Below, piece after piece: positions 1 through 8,222 of a stretch of DNA of 34,118 nt (position 1 is its first letter; every line of letters starts with the position of its first letter). The translations under genes were made by a program, and so were the position numbers. Below the pieces are notes generated by a model. That model made no database searches, was not told the DNA's origin, and was given only the letters and a program-made list of their open reading frames with translations. Source of the DNA: Bdellovibrio sp. ZAP7 (GTDB lineage: Bacteria; Bdellovibrionota; UBA1018; CAIMNF01); assembly GCA_945874535.1 (NCBI GenBank), contig CAMCGZ010000024.1:1-34118 (forward strand), written 5' to 3'.

Positions 1-2561
1 GTGGCACCGAGGACATCGGACAGGACGGGCAACAGGGCTTCCTGACTGACTGGAGAGGCCTTCAGAACCAAACGCGTGACCGGTCGGGCAATCGATACCT
101 TCGAAAGGGTCTTTTGCTGGTTGATCGCACTCAAAGCAGCCATGGCGGCATCGAAGCTTCCGGGATTCCCCTCGGGGATCCCCGCGAAGTCGACCGCGGA
201 CGGGTACGAGGCCAAGTGGACGCTGCCCTCGCCTGCGAAACCGAATCCCCAGACTTCTTCGGCCGTGTAAGGCAGGAACGGAGCAAAAGCCCTCAAAAAC
301 ACCTGGAGACCGAAACGCGAGGCGTGCACCGCTGAAGCTTTCTTTTGAAGCGCTTCCGAACCGGTTTTTTCACCCCAGGTACGGGATTTCACCAACTCCA
401 GGTAAGAGTCCGTGAAGTTGGACCAGAAGAATTTCTCCATCTCCATCAAGGCTTGGGCGGGTTCGAACTCCTCGAACGAACGCAAGGCGGCCTCCGCCTG
501 GACTTTCAATTTGGTGAGGAACGCCAGATCGAGCGGCTCGGTCACGGTGGCTTCGATGGCGCTGTTCGACAAGACGAACTTGCCGGCATTGAAGAGCTTC
601 ATAGCCAAACGACGGCCAATCTTCATCACTCCCGGATCAAAGGCAGTGTCGACTCCGTAGCGGGCCAGTCCCGCCCAATAGCGAACGGCATCGGCTCCGA
701 ACTCGTCGATGAATTGTGCGGGCGTGACCACATTGCCTTTGGATTTAGACATTTTTTTACGATCCGGATCGAGGACCCAACCCGAGATCATGATGTGCTT
801 CCAAGGAATTTTCTCCTCATGAAGCATCGCTTTGGCGATGGTGTAAAACGCCCAGGTCCGGATGATCTCGTGGGACTGCGGGCGCATGTCCATCGGAAAA
901 ATCTTATGATGCCGGGACGGATTCAACTCCCACTGCGAACCGAGCTGCGGAGTCAGTGAAGAAGTGAACCAGGTATCGAACACATCGGCCTCGCCGATGA
1001 ATCCACCGACTTTTCCGCGTTGTTCTTCACGATAACCGGCTGGAACATCCGACATCGGATCGACCGGAAGCTGTTCTTTGGAAGGCACCAGTGGACGTGA
1101 ATAATCGATCATTCCCTGTGCATCGAGAGGATACCAGACCGGGATACTGACTCCGAAGAAGCGCTGACGGCTGACACACCAATCGATGCTCAGATTCTCG
1201 GTCCAATTTTTGAACCGTGAATACATGAATTCCGGATGCCACTGCACCTTCGATCCGTACTCGATGATTTTTTCTTTCTTATCGACCAGTTTCACAAACC
1301 ATTGGCGCGTGGTCATGATCTCGACGGGGCGATCGCCTTTTTCGTAAAACTTGACCGCGTGCTGGATGGGCTTCGGCGGTGCTTTCAGGGCGCCCGAAGC
1401 CTGGAGGAGCTCGACCACGAGCTTTTGAGCCTGTTTGACTGTCTTGCCTTTGATTTTCTCGTAGTTTTCGTTGGCAGAAGCGGGATCCACCGAAGGAAAC
1501 CCCTCGGAACCGAAGGTCACGGGTTGCAAACGCCCGTCCCTACCGATGATCTGCCGGAGGGCGAGCTTCTGCTCGCGCCACCACTGCACGTCGGTCTGAT
1601 CGCCGAAAGTACAGACCATCAGGATCCCGGTCCCCTTCTCGGGGTTCACGAGTTCGCTTCCGAAAATCTGAATTTTAGCCCCAAACAGAGGGCTGATCGC
1701 AGTCTTTCCGATCAGTGCGCGGTAGCGCTCGTCGGTCGGATGGGTGGCGATCCCCACACAGGCAGGAAGCAACTCGGGTCGGGTCGTGGCAATCACGAAG
1801 CTTCCTCCGCCCTCGACCTGGAACTCGATATCGTGGAAAGCTCCGGGGATTTCGCGATCCTCGAGCTCAGCCTGGGCAACCGCTGTCTGGAAGTCGGTAT
1901 CCCACAGTGTGGGTGCTTCGACTTGAACCATCTCCTTTTTCTGGAAAAGATCCAAAAAGCTGAGCTGAGCGATGCGACGGGAGTTCTCATCAATGGTGGC
2001 GTACTCGAGACTCCAATCGACGGAGAGTCCGATATCACTCCAGAGTTTCTTGAAGAGCTTTTCATCCTCCACCGTGAGCTTGTGACAGTGTTCGATGAAG
2101 TTCCGACGGGACAGGGATCGCTGCGGGATCTTTTTCGCTTCGAGCTCCTTATCGGTCATGGTCGAAAGGATGGGCGGAAGGTCGAGACCCGCTTCGTACG
2201 GAACCGAGGCGTCGCAACGGATATGGAAAAAATTCTGAACCCGACGTTCGGTCGGTAAACCGTTGTCATCCCAACCCATGGGGTAGAAGACGTTTTTGCC
2301 CTTCATGCGCTGGTAGCGGGCGAGGATGTCGGTCTGGGTGTAACTGAAAATGTGCCCGACGTGGAGGGATCCGGAAACCGTCGGAGGAGGCGTATCGACA
2401 GCGAACACGGGCCGAGCGTCGTTCTCTTGGTAACGGTAGGTTCCGGCCTCGGACCACTTCTTCTGCAGGCGCCCCTCCACCTCTTTGAATTCGAGGTTTT
2501 TGGGAAGGGATTGAAGATCAAGACCGCTCACCTGGGAAAAGGATTTCGATGGGTTTGGCAT
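1..2561 (-). CDS. valS: Valyl-tRNA synthetase (C-terminus beyond window edge)
   Basis: This cytoplasmic class I aminoacyl-tRNA synthetase charges tRNA-Val with valine. About 853 codons are visible, starting at ATG 2561-2559 and running off the left edge, so the C-terminus is missing. The nucleotide-binding signature is HVGH at about residues 67-70, preceded by TPPPTVSGSL. The second signature, KMSKSKGNVV, lies at about residues 603-612 (near base 750). The editing-domain motif TTRPELLPACVG is readable on the reverse strand near bases 1720-1790. The motif GWDDNGLPTERRVQN shortly after HVGH marks the type found in actinobacteria and some alphaproteobacteria rather than the E. coli type; that is from recalled family sequences. 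The ribosome-binding site is weak. The upstream neighbour is a matrixin-like lipoprotein in the same direction, about 70 bases away. Confidence 0.97.
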   Translation of the reverse strand, partial: MPNPSKSFSQVSGLDLQSLPKNLEFKEVEGRLQKKWSEAGTYRYQENDARPVFAVDTPPPTVSGSLHVGHIFSYTQTDILARYQRMKGKNVFYPMGWDDNGLPTERRVQNFFHIRCDASVPYEAGLDLPPILSTMTDKELEAKKIPQRSLSRRNFIEHCHKLTVEDEKLFKKLWSDIGLSVDWSLEYATIDENSRRIAQLSFLDLFQKKEMVQVEAPTLWDTDFQTAVAQAELEDREIPGAFHDIEFQVEGGGSFVIATTRPELLPACVGIATHPTDERYRALIGKTAISPLFGAKIQIFGSELVNPEKGTGILMVCTFGDQTDVQWWREQKLALRQIIGRDGRLQPVTFGSEGFPSVDPASANENYEKIKGKTVKQAQKLVVELLQASGALKAPPKPIQHAVKFYEKGDRPVEIMTTRQWFVKLVDKKEKIIEYGSKVQWHPEFMYSRFKNWTENLSIDWCVSRQRFFGVSIPVWYPLDAQGMIDYSRPLVPSKEQLPVDPMSDVPAGYREEQRGKVGGFIGEADVFDTWFTSSLTPQLGSQWELNPSRHHKIFPMDMRPQSHEIIRTWAFYTIAKAMLHEEKIPWKHIMISGWVLDPDRKKMSKSKGNVVTPAQFIDEFGADAVRYWAGLARYGVDTAFDPGVMKIGRRLAMKLFNAGKFVLSNSAIEATVTEPLDLAFLTKLKVQAEAALRSFEEFEPAQALMEMEKFFWSNFTDSYLELVKSRTWGEKTGSEALQKKASAVHASRFGLQVFLRAFAPFLPYTAEEVWGFGFAGEGSVHLASYPSAVDFAGIPEGNPGSFDAAMAALSAINQQKTLSKVSIARPVTRLVLKASPVSQEALLPVLSDVLGA

Positions 2562-2630
2562 GAGGGCGAGCCTAACACGAGGGCCCTCCTCCCGCAAAAC
2601 GAACGCCCGCAATGGGACACTGCGACAATC

Positions 2631-3395
2631 TCAGTACAGGCAATTGGCCCGATGCTGATCATTCAGCATGAGTGTCCGCTTGGTGTGCCCCTGAGTCCCG
2701 TCGAATCCTACAGAGGGGTACATCACCGCTTCCCGGTAATCGTCCGGAGCGTCCCCGCAGCCGGATCCGGTGCAAGAATGGTCAAGCCCGAGCATGTGCC
2801 CGAGCTCGTGGAGAATGATGGTTTGGAGATCGGGAACCGGAAGTCCCGCACCGAAAAAGTGCTGGTAGTTGATCTCCATCAGGGCCGAAAAGTACATCGG
2901 ATAGGTGGAATTGGCGGTTCTCGACGGACAGGTGCTGGTGAGGCCGATCACCGATGAACCGTATGCCCAGTTCGAGGTCACCTTGTAGATCATGATGTGA
3001 CGGGTGAACCCGCGGGTGTTGACCGCTTGCTGGGAACAAACCGTGCGATTGGTGAGCCGTGTCCCACCGGTGCTGACCACATCGAGGAGATTGTCTCCCG
3101 CCAGGTACAGCTGAAATCCTTTGGACTGCTCGAAGAAACTGTTCCAAGTCGCGATAGCCGCCTCGATGGCCCCGATTTCCGAGGGAGAAAAATCGACAGC
3201 CTGAACTGCCAATGGAATCGGCTTCACGCTCCAATACCCCTTCAAGGTGGTCTTCTGGTCATCGTTCAAAACGCATTCGCTCGTGAAAGATCCGGTTTGA
3301 GGAGCGCAGGCGAAAAAGAGGAAAAGAGTGAGCCCTTGAAACAAGCTCCTCCACCTCTTGATCCCACTGATCCGTGATCTTGAATTCCCCAACAC
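2631..3395 (-). CDS. Matrixin-like zinc metalloprotease, predicted lipoprotein
   Basis: This is a predicted exported zinc endopeptidase of the metzincin (M10A matrixin-like) type. The zinc motif HELGHMLGLDH is complete at residues 196-206, with the catalytic Glu at 197 and three His ligands. A Met-turn candidate, VMYPS, follows at about 224-228, at the usual spacing. The N-terminus has basic residues, a hydrophobic stretch and a lipobox-like FFAC with Cys30, so it is probably a lipoprotein. The other cysteines suggest disulfides in the periplasm or outside the cell. The start chosen is GTG 3395-3393, with GGAGG about four bases upstream; a TTG nearer the hydrophobic stretch is an alternative. 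There is no recognisable matrixin propeptide cysteine switch and no hemopexin repeats. The substrate is unknown. The gene lies upstream of valS in the same direction, but nothing else links the two. Confidence 0.85.
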   Translation of the reverse strand: MLGNSRSRISGIKRWRSLFQGLTLFLFFACAPQTGSFTSECVLNDDQKTTLKGYWSVKPIPLAVQAVDFSPSEIGAIEAAIATWNSFFEQSKGFQLYLAGDNLLDVVSTGGTRLTNRTVCSQQAVNTRGFTRHIMIYKVTSNWAYGSSVIGLTSTCPSRTANSTYPMYFSALMEINYQHFFGAGLPVPDLQTIILHELGHMLGLDHSCTGSGCGDAPDDYREAVMYPSVGFDGTQGHTKRTLMLNDQHRANCLY

Positions 3396-3495
3396 CGATC
3401 CTCCACCCGAACAGGACCCACTCCCGTAAGTGTACCATTTTTATCGGCTTTTCTGATGCGGGCATTGAGGGGTTTTTTATGGCTGCAAAAATCCA

Positions 3496-3681
3496 TTAAT
3501 TCCTGTAGCTTACACCCATTTTTTGAGCTTCGCGCAGGGGGATCCGTTCGACCACCACGGTGGGATTCCCCTGAAGGCCGAGGCGAGGCAGGCGGACCCG
3601 GGGAAGTGAGAAGTCGGCCAGAGAGCCGATTGCCATGACCGAAAACAGGATGAAATAGAGCGATAGCTTTTTCGACGGCAT
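3496..3681 (-). CDS. Small exported protein of unknown function (61 aa)
   Basis: I do not recognise this short gene. It starts at ATG 3681-3679, behind a strong purine-rich ribosome-binding site (GAGGGGAGGGG, five to six bases upstream), and ends at a TAA. The protein opens with basic residues (MPSKK) and a hydrophobic stretch up to about residue 22, so it is probably exported or membrane-anchored. The mature part is about 40 residues, basic, rich in Pro, Leu and Arg, and without cysteine. A longer reading frame extends upstream into lipB, but that extension is antisense-like and has no start of comparable quality. The gene follows lipB by about 70 bases in the same direction. The strong ribosome-binding site plus signal-like N-terminus are the only support. 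Confidence 0.55.
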   Translation of the reverse strand: MPSKKLSLYFILFSVMAIGSLADFSLPRVRLPRLGLQGNPTVVVERIPLREAQKMGVSYRN

Positions 3682-3752
3682 GAATTCCCCTCCCCTCGAA
3701 CTTGAGTTTAACAAGCTGCGTGTAAAAAAATAAAGAAAAATTGAACCGCTTC

Positions 3753-4403
3753 TCAGGATTTGATGAATTGTTCGGCGATCCGATGCGGGAGCTTCAGAAA
3801 CTCCTGTTCTTGCTCCGTTGGCGAGAGACCTGCGAAGAGAAAGTCGGGTAATGCTCCTGAAATCCCGCAGGGGTTGATCCCTGAAAAGGCTCGAGGATCG
3901 GGGATGGAGTTCAAGGCGAAGCCACTCGTCGTGTAGCCTTCTCGGATCTTGATACCGATGGAAACGAGCTTCCCTTGTCCGGTCCAAATTCCGAGACGAT
4001 CGCCTTCTTCTACCGTGAGTGGCGAACGATAGGTCTGCGCCACCACCTTCACCCGCTCCAGAATGCCCATCACTGCTGCTCGAACGCCTCGAGGATCACC
4101 GGTGAAGGACTCGAGCGAGGTCAAGACGAAGCCCACCCATTGCCCGGGCCCATGCCAGGTTTCATTTCCACCCCGTTGACCCGGTACCAGATCGACCTCC
4201 GGCCCGGCATGGACTCGGAGCCGATCGAGATCGGCACTCCCCTGCCTGGCCCCGAGCGTCAGCGTCGGGGGGAGTTCTGCGAACAGCAATGAGCTCTCCC
4301 GGGTTCCCCGGATCCTGCCCAATTCACGCTCTTGAAGGGTCAGGAGATCGGAAAACCGGAAGGGCCGGTCCGGATGGTGGCGCTCAATAGAGACGGACCA
4401 CAT
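3753..4403 (-). CDS. lipB: Octanoyltransferase LipB
   Basis: LipB transfers octanoyl groups from acyl carrier protein to lipoyl-domain lysines, the first step of endogenous lipoate synthesis in the cytoplasm. The 216-residue length is typical. Family motifs are present in order: RGG then ETWHGPGQWVGF at about residues 77-92, GQGKLVSIGIKI with the conserved Lys145, and INPCGI with the catalytic Cys179. The match to the RGG-x-x-T-x-HGPGQ and NPCG signatures is clear. The start at 4403 overlaps the end of the upstream lipoprotein gene by 20 bases, and GGAAGG lies just before it, suggesting translational coupling. No lipA gene is present in the window. Confidence 0.95.
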   Translation of the reverse strand: MWSVSIERHHPDRPFRFSDLLTLQERELGRIRGTRESSLLFAELPPTLTLGARQGSADLDRLRVHAGPEVDLVPGQRGGNETWHGPGQWVGFVLTSLESFTGDPRGVRAAVMGILERVKVVAQTYRSPLTVEEGDRLGIWTGQGKLVSIGIKIREGYTTSGFALNSIPDPRAFSGINPCGISGALPDFLFAGLSPTEQEQEFLKLPHRIAEQFIKS

Positions 4404-5367
4404 CGCCTTCCTGGAAGTTCCCGCCGGTGTGGATCACGGCCATGGCACTGTCCGTGCCGATGAACTCACTGACCTCCAGCGTTCCCTTCAGGAACCCTTC
4501 TGAACGCCCCAGAAACGCACGCGTCACCGGGTCGATGATTTCCTCTCCCGGGGAGAGCACTTTCAGAATATCTCCAGCGAGAATCCCTGAGGCTTTTCCG
4601 GCATTGATGTAGACCTTGCTACCCACAATCTTGGCGATCCGGCCCTGCCAGTCCATTTTCTCCAACGAAACCACCGCATCGGGAATCAATTTTCGAACGG
4701 CCTCATAAAGGGCTTCTTTGGCGAGTTCGGCACGGGCTTCTTTATTGGCAAGAGCATCCTCATCGAATGCCACTCGGGTTGAGGCGGTGGCACTGGCAGT
4801 CCGCTTGTAAGAGGAAACCTCCCGGCCCGATATCACATCGAACACCTTCATCTCGATATCCACACCGACCCAGCTCTCCGCCTGCCTGAAGATGCCGACT
4901 TCCTCGCGATCCTGACGGAAGGTGATCTTCGAAATCCTTCCGAGAATCACGGCCGAAACTCCAAAGCGACGGCCTTCCCGCACCAGCTGGGTGGTTTGAA
5001 CCCGATCTCCGTCCACAAAGTCCTTGGTGACCGCGGCAATCATTTTCTCTTCGGGGAAGAGCACGTGGCGTCCGAGTTCGAGCTCGCGTTTGAACTCCTC
5101 GCTGGCAAAAGTGCCGAGACTGTCATCGCCCACAGGAGTATCGTTCCAAAAGCCGAGTACGAGCACCCTCTTTTTTGGCCCTTTGAGCCGCTCCGGACCC
5201 CCCGCAGCGGCAACGCGTCCGGCTTCGTCCTGCTCGTAATAGCCGGACGGAGTCTCTTCATAGAATTCACGGTCGCGCCACCGGTCATGAGCCCGGACAC
5301 AGGCGCTCAGTGCAAAGCAGAACAACACCGGACTCAGGAGCCAGACGGACGGGATCTTCGGCCTCAT
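4384..5367 (-). CDS. CsgG/FlgT-like lipoprotein
   Basis: This is a predicted envelope lipoprotein of 327 residues. The N-terminus is a lipoprotein signal with lipobox LSAC (Cys23). Residues of about 65-200 look like a CsgG-type or FlgT middle domain: a beta strand (VLVLGFWNDT), a central region with GVSAVILGRI, and a later KVFDVISGREV strand. The last 85 residues (GRIAKIVGSKVYINAG, then GILAGDILKVL, ending EGDVVRLY) resemble the C-terminal domain of the flagellar assembly protein FlgT. Such proteins sit at the outer membrane or periplasm. No flagellar or curli gene is nearby, so the partner is unknown. It lies between an outer-membrane-like gene (17 bases upstream) and lipB (overlapping), so the three are probably co-transcribed. 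Confidence 0.72.
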   Translation of the reverse strand: MRPKIPSVWLLSPVLFCFALSACVRAHDRWRDREFYEETPSGYYEQDEAGRVAAAGGPERLKGPKKRVLVLGFWNDTPVGDDSLGTFASEEFKRELELGRHVLFPEEKMIAAVTKDFVDGDRVQTTQLVREGRRFGVSAVILGRISKITFRQDREEVGIFRQAESWVGVDIEMKVFDVISGREVSSYKRTASATASTRVAFDEDALANKEARAELAKEALYEAVRKLIPDAVVSLEKMDWQGRIAKIVGSKVYINAGKASGILAGDILKVLSPGEEIIDPVTRAFLGRSEGFLKGTLEVSEFIGTDSAMAVIHTGGNFQEGDVVRLY

Positions 5368-5384
5368 CCCTTAGAGAGTAACAC

Positions 5385-6476
5385 TTAGAACTGGAGATTC
5401 ATCCCGAAATTCAATCCATAGACCGAGGCGGTCGATACTTGGCCTTGAGCGAAGAGTTCGAAAGGCCCGAGCGGAAGCGCGAGCCCTGCCAGATAGCGGA
5501 GTTGGATCAGGTTGGGCGCCGTGCCGTTTGACGCTCCATCGACGGTTGCGGTGCCTGTAAAGACTGTCGTCGCCCCCTGGGTTCCCACCACAGGGCCGGT
5601 CGATCCTCCGGTGAGCTTGCTCGAGCCGAAATTGAGGTCCACTCCGAGTCCGGTAAAGACATTCAAAACCCAAAGAAGCCGGACTCCAGTGGTGACCTGG
5701 TTGGTGAGGCTGACCACGGTGGAGGTGACCCCGATGTCAACATTGCTGTTCCACACCATGTCCACACCTCCGCCTGTCTGGGTGAGATTGAACGGGGTGC
5801 GATAGGTTGCATCGAAGGTGGAATAAGTGAGCCCGCTCGAGATCCTGAAACCGTTGAAGCGGATGAGCGGAGTCCAGTCTTTGGGGCTGTACATCTGGTA
5901 GCCGAAACCGAGGGAGGCCTGCATGGACTGCAGACTGATGCCCTTCCCGATCCAGGACGAGAGGTCCATCGAATAAAAGGACCCCCCGATGGATAGTTTC
6001 GAAGCATCCACCGGCCAGGAGATTTTGATGTTTTTTGCCGGAATCATCACCGTGACGCCGGTCTTCGCACCGACTCCGATCGGAGGGAGCTGGTTGGCCG
6101 GAACGCTGATTCCGTTTGAGACTGTGGAGCTCGATCCGAGTGCCAATGCCATACTGCCTCCGAGACCGAGCAGGATCTTGTCGCTCGAGGTTTGAACCCC
6201 GGGTGCCAGAAAGGATCGGGATGATCCGGCATTGGCGTTCCCCACCGCTTCGAGGAAGCTTTCTTGATTGGCTGAACTCGCGATCGAAGTGTTGAAGGAC
6301 GACTCGAGAGAGTCCGCGAGGGTATCGAGAGCGGCCTGGATTCCGGCCCCGCCATTCGGATAGGACCGATCGGTGATGTCGAGGGTGAAGGCCGAGGCGG
6401 GATGCGGCATTAAGCAAAGCTGGATCCAGAGCATCATGATTCTCATACCCACTGATCGGTGAAGGGGGCGCTTCAC
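5385..6476 (-). CDS. Predicted outer-membrane beta-barrel-like protein
   Basis: I do not recognise a named family here. The 363-residue product has an N-terminal signal (hydrophobic MLWIQLCLMPHPASAF, cleavage probably after ASA). The rest is low in charge and rich in Gly, Ser, Thr and aromatic residues in alternating patterns. It ends in NLQF, matching the C-terminal aromatic residue of many outer-membrane barrels. The chosen start is GTG 6476; ATG at 6446 gives a shorter signal and is equally possible. It is the first gene of a minus-strand run with the CsgG/FlgT-like lipoprotein and lipB, and it is divergent from the EVE-domain gene with about 54 bases between them. The function is unknown. 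Confidence 0.72.
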   Translation of the reverse strand: MKRPLHRSVGMRIMMLWIQLCLMPHPASAFTLDITDRSYPNGGAGIQAALDTLADSLESSFNTSIASSANQESFLEAVGNANAGSSRSFLAPGVQTSSDKILLGLGGSMALALGSSSTVSNGISVPANQLPPIGVGAKTGVTVMIPAKNIKISWPVDASKLSIGGSFYSMDLSSWIGKGISLQSMQASLGFGYQMYSPKDWTPLIRFNGFRISSGLTYSTFDATYRTPFNLTQTGGGVDMVWNSNVDIGVTSTVVSLTNQVTTGVRLLWVLNVFTGLGVDLNFGSSKLTGGSTGPVVGTQGATTVFTGTATVDGASNGTAPNLIQLRYLAGLALPLGPFELFAQGQVSTASVYGLNFGMNLQF

Positions 6477-6530
6477 TTGATCCGGGACGTGACCCTTGCG
6501 TCAAGATTCTCCCTTTGCTACATCCGAAAC

Positions 6531-6968
6531 ATGCCGAAGACATTCCTGCTCAAGTCGGAGCCCGAGGTCTATTCGATCGACCGCCTGATGCGTGAGAAGA
6601 AAACCAATTGGGATCATGTCCGCAATTTCCAAGCCCGGAACGTGCTCCGTTCCTGCAAAGTGGGCGACTTGGCCCTCATTTACCACAGCAATGACGATCG
6701 CGCAGTCGTCGGGGTGTCGCGCGTGGTTCGGGAGGCCTACCCTGACCCGGATCCGGAACATCCGGGAGACTGGTCGCAAATCGATGTCGCCTTTGTGATG
6801 AAGCTGAAACAACCCGTCACACTCGCCGAGATCAAAAAAACGCCGGAGCTGGCAGATATGCCCCTGATCAAACAATCGAGGCTCTCTTGCATGGAGATCG
6901 GGAAAAAAGAATTCGAACTCATCCTGAAACTGGGAGACTCATGGGCCGATTTTCGGAAGCTGAAATAA
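6531..6968 (+). CDS. EVE-domain protein
   Basis: This cytoplasmic 145-residue protein belongs to the EVE family of the PUA-like fold, related to human thymocyte nuclear protein 1. The family is known or proposed to bind modified bases in DNA or RNA. Visible signatures are the opening FLLKSEPEVYSIDRL, then WDHVRNFQARNVLR and the strand VGDLALIYHSN. Further on come GVSRVVREAYPDP and near the end the LSCMEIGKKEFELIL segment. The start at 6531 removes a 24-residue extension with no family similarity. The downstream ferritin-like gene starts inside its last 28 bases, so the two are probably translated together. Confidence 0.93.
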   Translation: MPKTFLLKSEPEVYSIDRLMREKKTNWDHVRNFQARNVLRSCKVGDLALIYHSNDDRAVVGVSRVVREAYPDPDPEHPGDWSQIDVAFVMKLKQPVTLAEIKKTPELADMPLIKQSRLSCMEIGKKEFELILKLGDSWADFRKLK

Positions 6969-7456
6969 ACTGGGCGCCCTTCCGCCCCTGTGCCCCGGGA
7001 GAGAAGCCCCCCTACCCCAGGAGTCTCCAGACCCCGGAAGGCCTCGGCGACCGTTTGCGTTTCGTGGCCTTTGCCGAAAAACAGGCGATGGAAGCCTTCA
7101 GCCTCGCCGCCAATGTGTTTTCAGATTCCACTGAACACCAAAGATCCGCCTGGCTCCGCTTGGCAGACGAAGAAGCCAAGCACCTTTCCTGGCTGCTGAA
7201 GCGAATGGAAGAGTTGGGAATCGACCCGGGCGAGCGTTCCCAAAGTCTCGCGCTCTGGAACTCCTTCGACCGCTGCGAAGGGGCCCATCAATTCGCTGTC
7301 TTCATGTCTAATGCGGAAGAACGGGGTCGGATTGCCGGGGAACAGTTCTTCGAGACTTTGAAATCAACGGATCCCGTGACAGCCGAAATCTTCCGTAAAA
7401 TCGCAGAAGAGGAAGTGGAACACATCCGGATCGCGGAAAGCGCTCTCCGCCCTTGA
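6941..7456 (+). CDS. Ferritin-like diiron protein (DUF455/MiaE-like)
   Basis: This 171-residue protein is a four-helix ferritin-like protein. The helices carry a diiron-type ligand set: a Glu in FAEKQAMEAF, ExxH in DEEAKH, a Glu in the AEERGRIAGEQF helix, and ExxH in EEEVEH. The order and spacing match the DUF455 family, which is distantly related to the tRNA hydroxylase MiaE; the reaction here is not known. I chose ATG 6941, with GGGAG just upstream, because the 18 residues before it read through the EVE gene in another frame. It overlaps the EVE-domain gene by 28 bases. It is shorter than many DUF455 proteins, which are near 250 residues. Confidence 0.8.
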   Translation: MGRFSEAEINWAPFRPCAPGEKPPYPRSLQTPEGLGDRLRFVAFAEKQAMEAFSLAANVFSDSTEHQRSAWLRLADEEAKHLSWLLKRMEELGIDPGERSQSLALWNSFDRCEGAHQFAVFMSNAEERGRIAGEQFFETLKSTDPVTAEIFRKIAEEEVEHIRIAESALRP

Positions 7457-7498
7457 GCTTCACTTTTCAAATCGGTTCGGGAGGCGCACAATCTAAGG

Positions 7499-8212
7499 AT
7501 GCTCCTCAGATTCAATAGCCTTTTCGGTTTGGCCCTGATTCTCTGCATTCCCGCCTGGGCACAGGAAAGTGGCAGCCGCTCGGCGGCGTTTGGTTGGTCA
7601 TCGAAGCGTGCGGAAGTTCGATCTCAGACCCGCTGGAGCCTCGAGGATTGGCTCAAGCAGCGCGAGCGGATGAAGTGGTCGGACCTTTGGCTTCAGATGA
7701 ATTCACCCTCCCCCTATGAATTCTTTTTGAATGCGGGAACCACTCTGGTTCCCGAGTCGGTCGGCCGGAGCCGGGGAATTCGCTTTGGCGCGGGAGCCTA
7801 TGTCACCCTCTTCGGACTCGAGTACGAGCGACAAAAAGTCTTTGAAGCCGAAGACCACCTGCGCTTCCATGTCCGGTTCTTCGGGAACAGTCTTCAAAAT
7901 ACCAGTCTCACGCTCCACTTCGGAATGAGACAACGGGGAGATCAAGCAAACTTCAACCAATGGTATGCGGGCCTCGACAGTCAGATTTACTTACAGAAAT
8001 ACTTCGGACTCACTGCGGGCTACCGCTACCATCTGAAGAGCATTCCGAACGCCCTTTACGGCACTCCCTTCGGGCACCGTTTGGAGGGCGGACCGTTCCT
8101 GGACTATGGGTTCCTGAGGATCTTCGCAAAATTCCTGGCTGAGACCGAGAACCGCAGCGCCGGCATGGTCGGGGCCTACGGATGGAGTGGTGGATTGCAG
8201 GTTTTCTTCTGA
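7499..8212 (+). CDS. Predicted outer-membrane protein
   Basis: I do not recognise the family. The 237-residue product starts with a signal peptide (MLLRFNSLFGLALIL, cleavage probably after AWA). The mature part has repeated aromatic and Gly strands such as GAGAYVTLFGLEYE, HVRFFGNSLQ and LTLHFGMRQ, ending in GGLQVFF. The terminal Phe and alternating pattern fit a small outer-membrane beta-barrel of about 8-10 strands. The gene starts 42 bases after the ferritin-like gene and may share its transcript. Its end converges on dut with about ten bases between stop codons. Confidence 0.68.
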   Translation: MLLRFNSLFGLALILCIPAWAQESGSRSAAFGWSSKRAEVRSQTRWSLEDWLKQRERMKWSDLWLQMNSPSPYEFFLNAGTTLVPESVGRSRGIRFGAGAYVTLFGLEYERQKVFEAEDHLRFHVRFFGNSLQNTSLTLHFGMRQRGDQANFNQWYAGLDSQIYLQKYFGLTAGYRYHLKSIPNALYGTPFGHRLEGGPFLDYGFLRIFAKFLAETENRSAGMVGAYGWSGGLQVFF

Positions 8213-8222
8213 AAAGCGCGCT

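Noticed and set aside
345-2258. Two long plus-strand open frames (345-959 and 1236-2258)
   Set aside because: They are antisense to valS, whose motifs are clear, and their translations show no family pattern.
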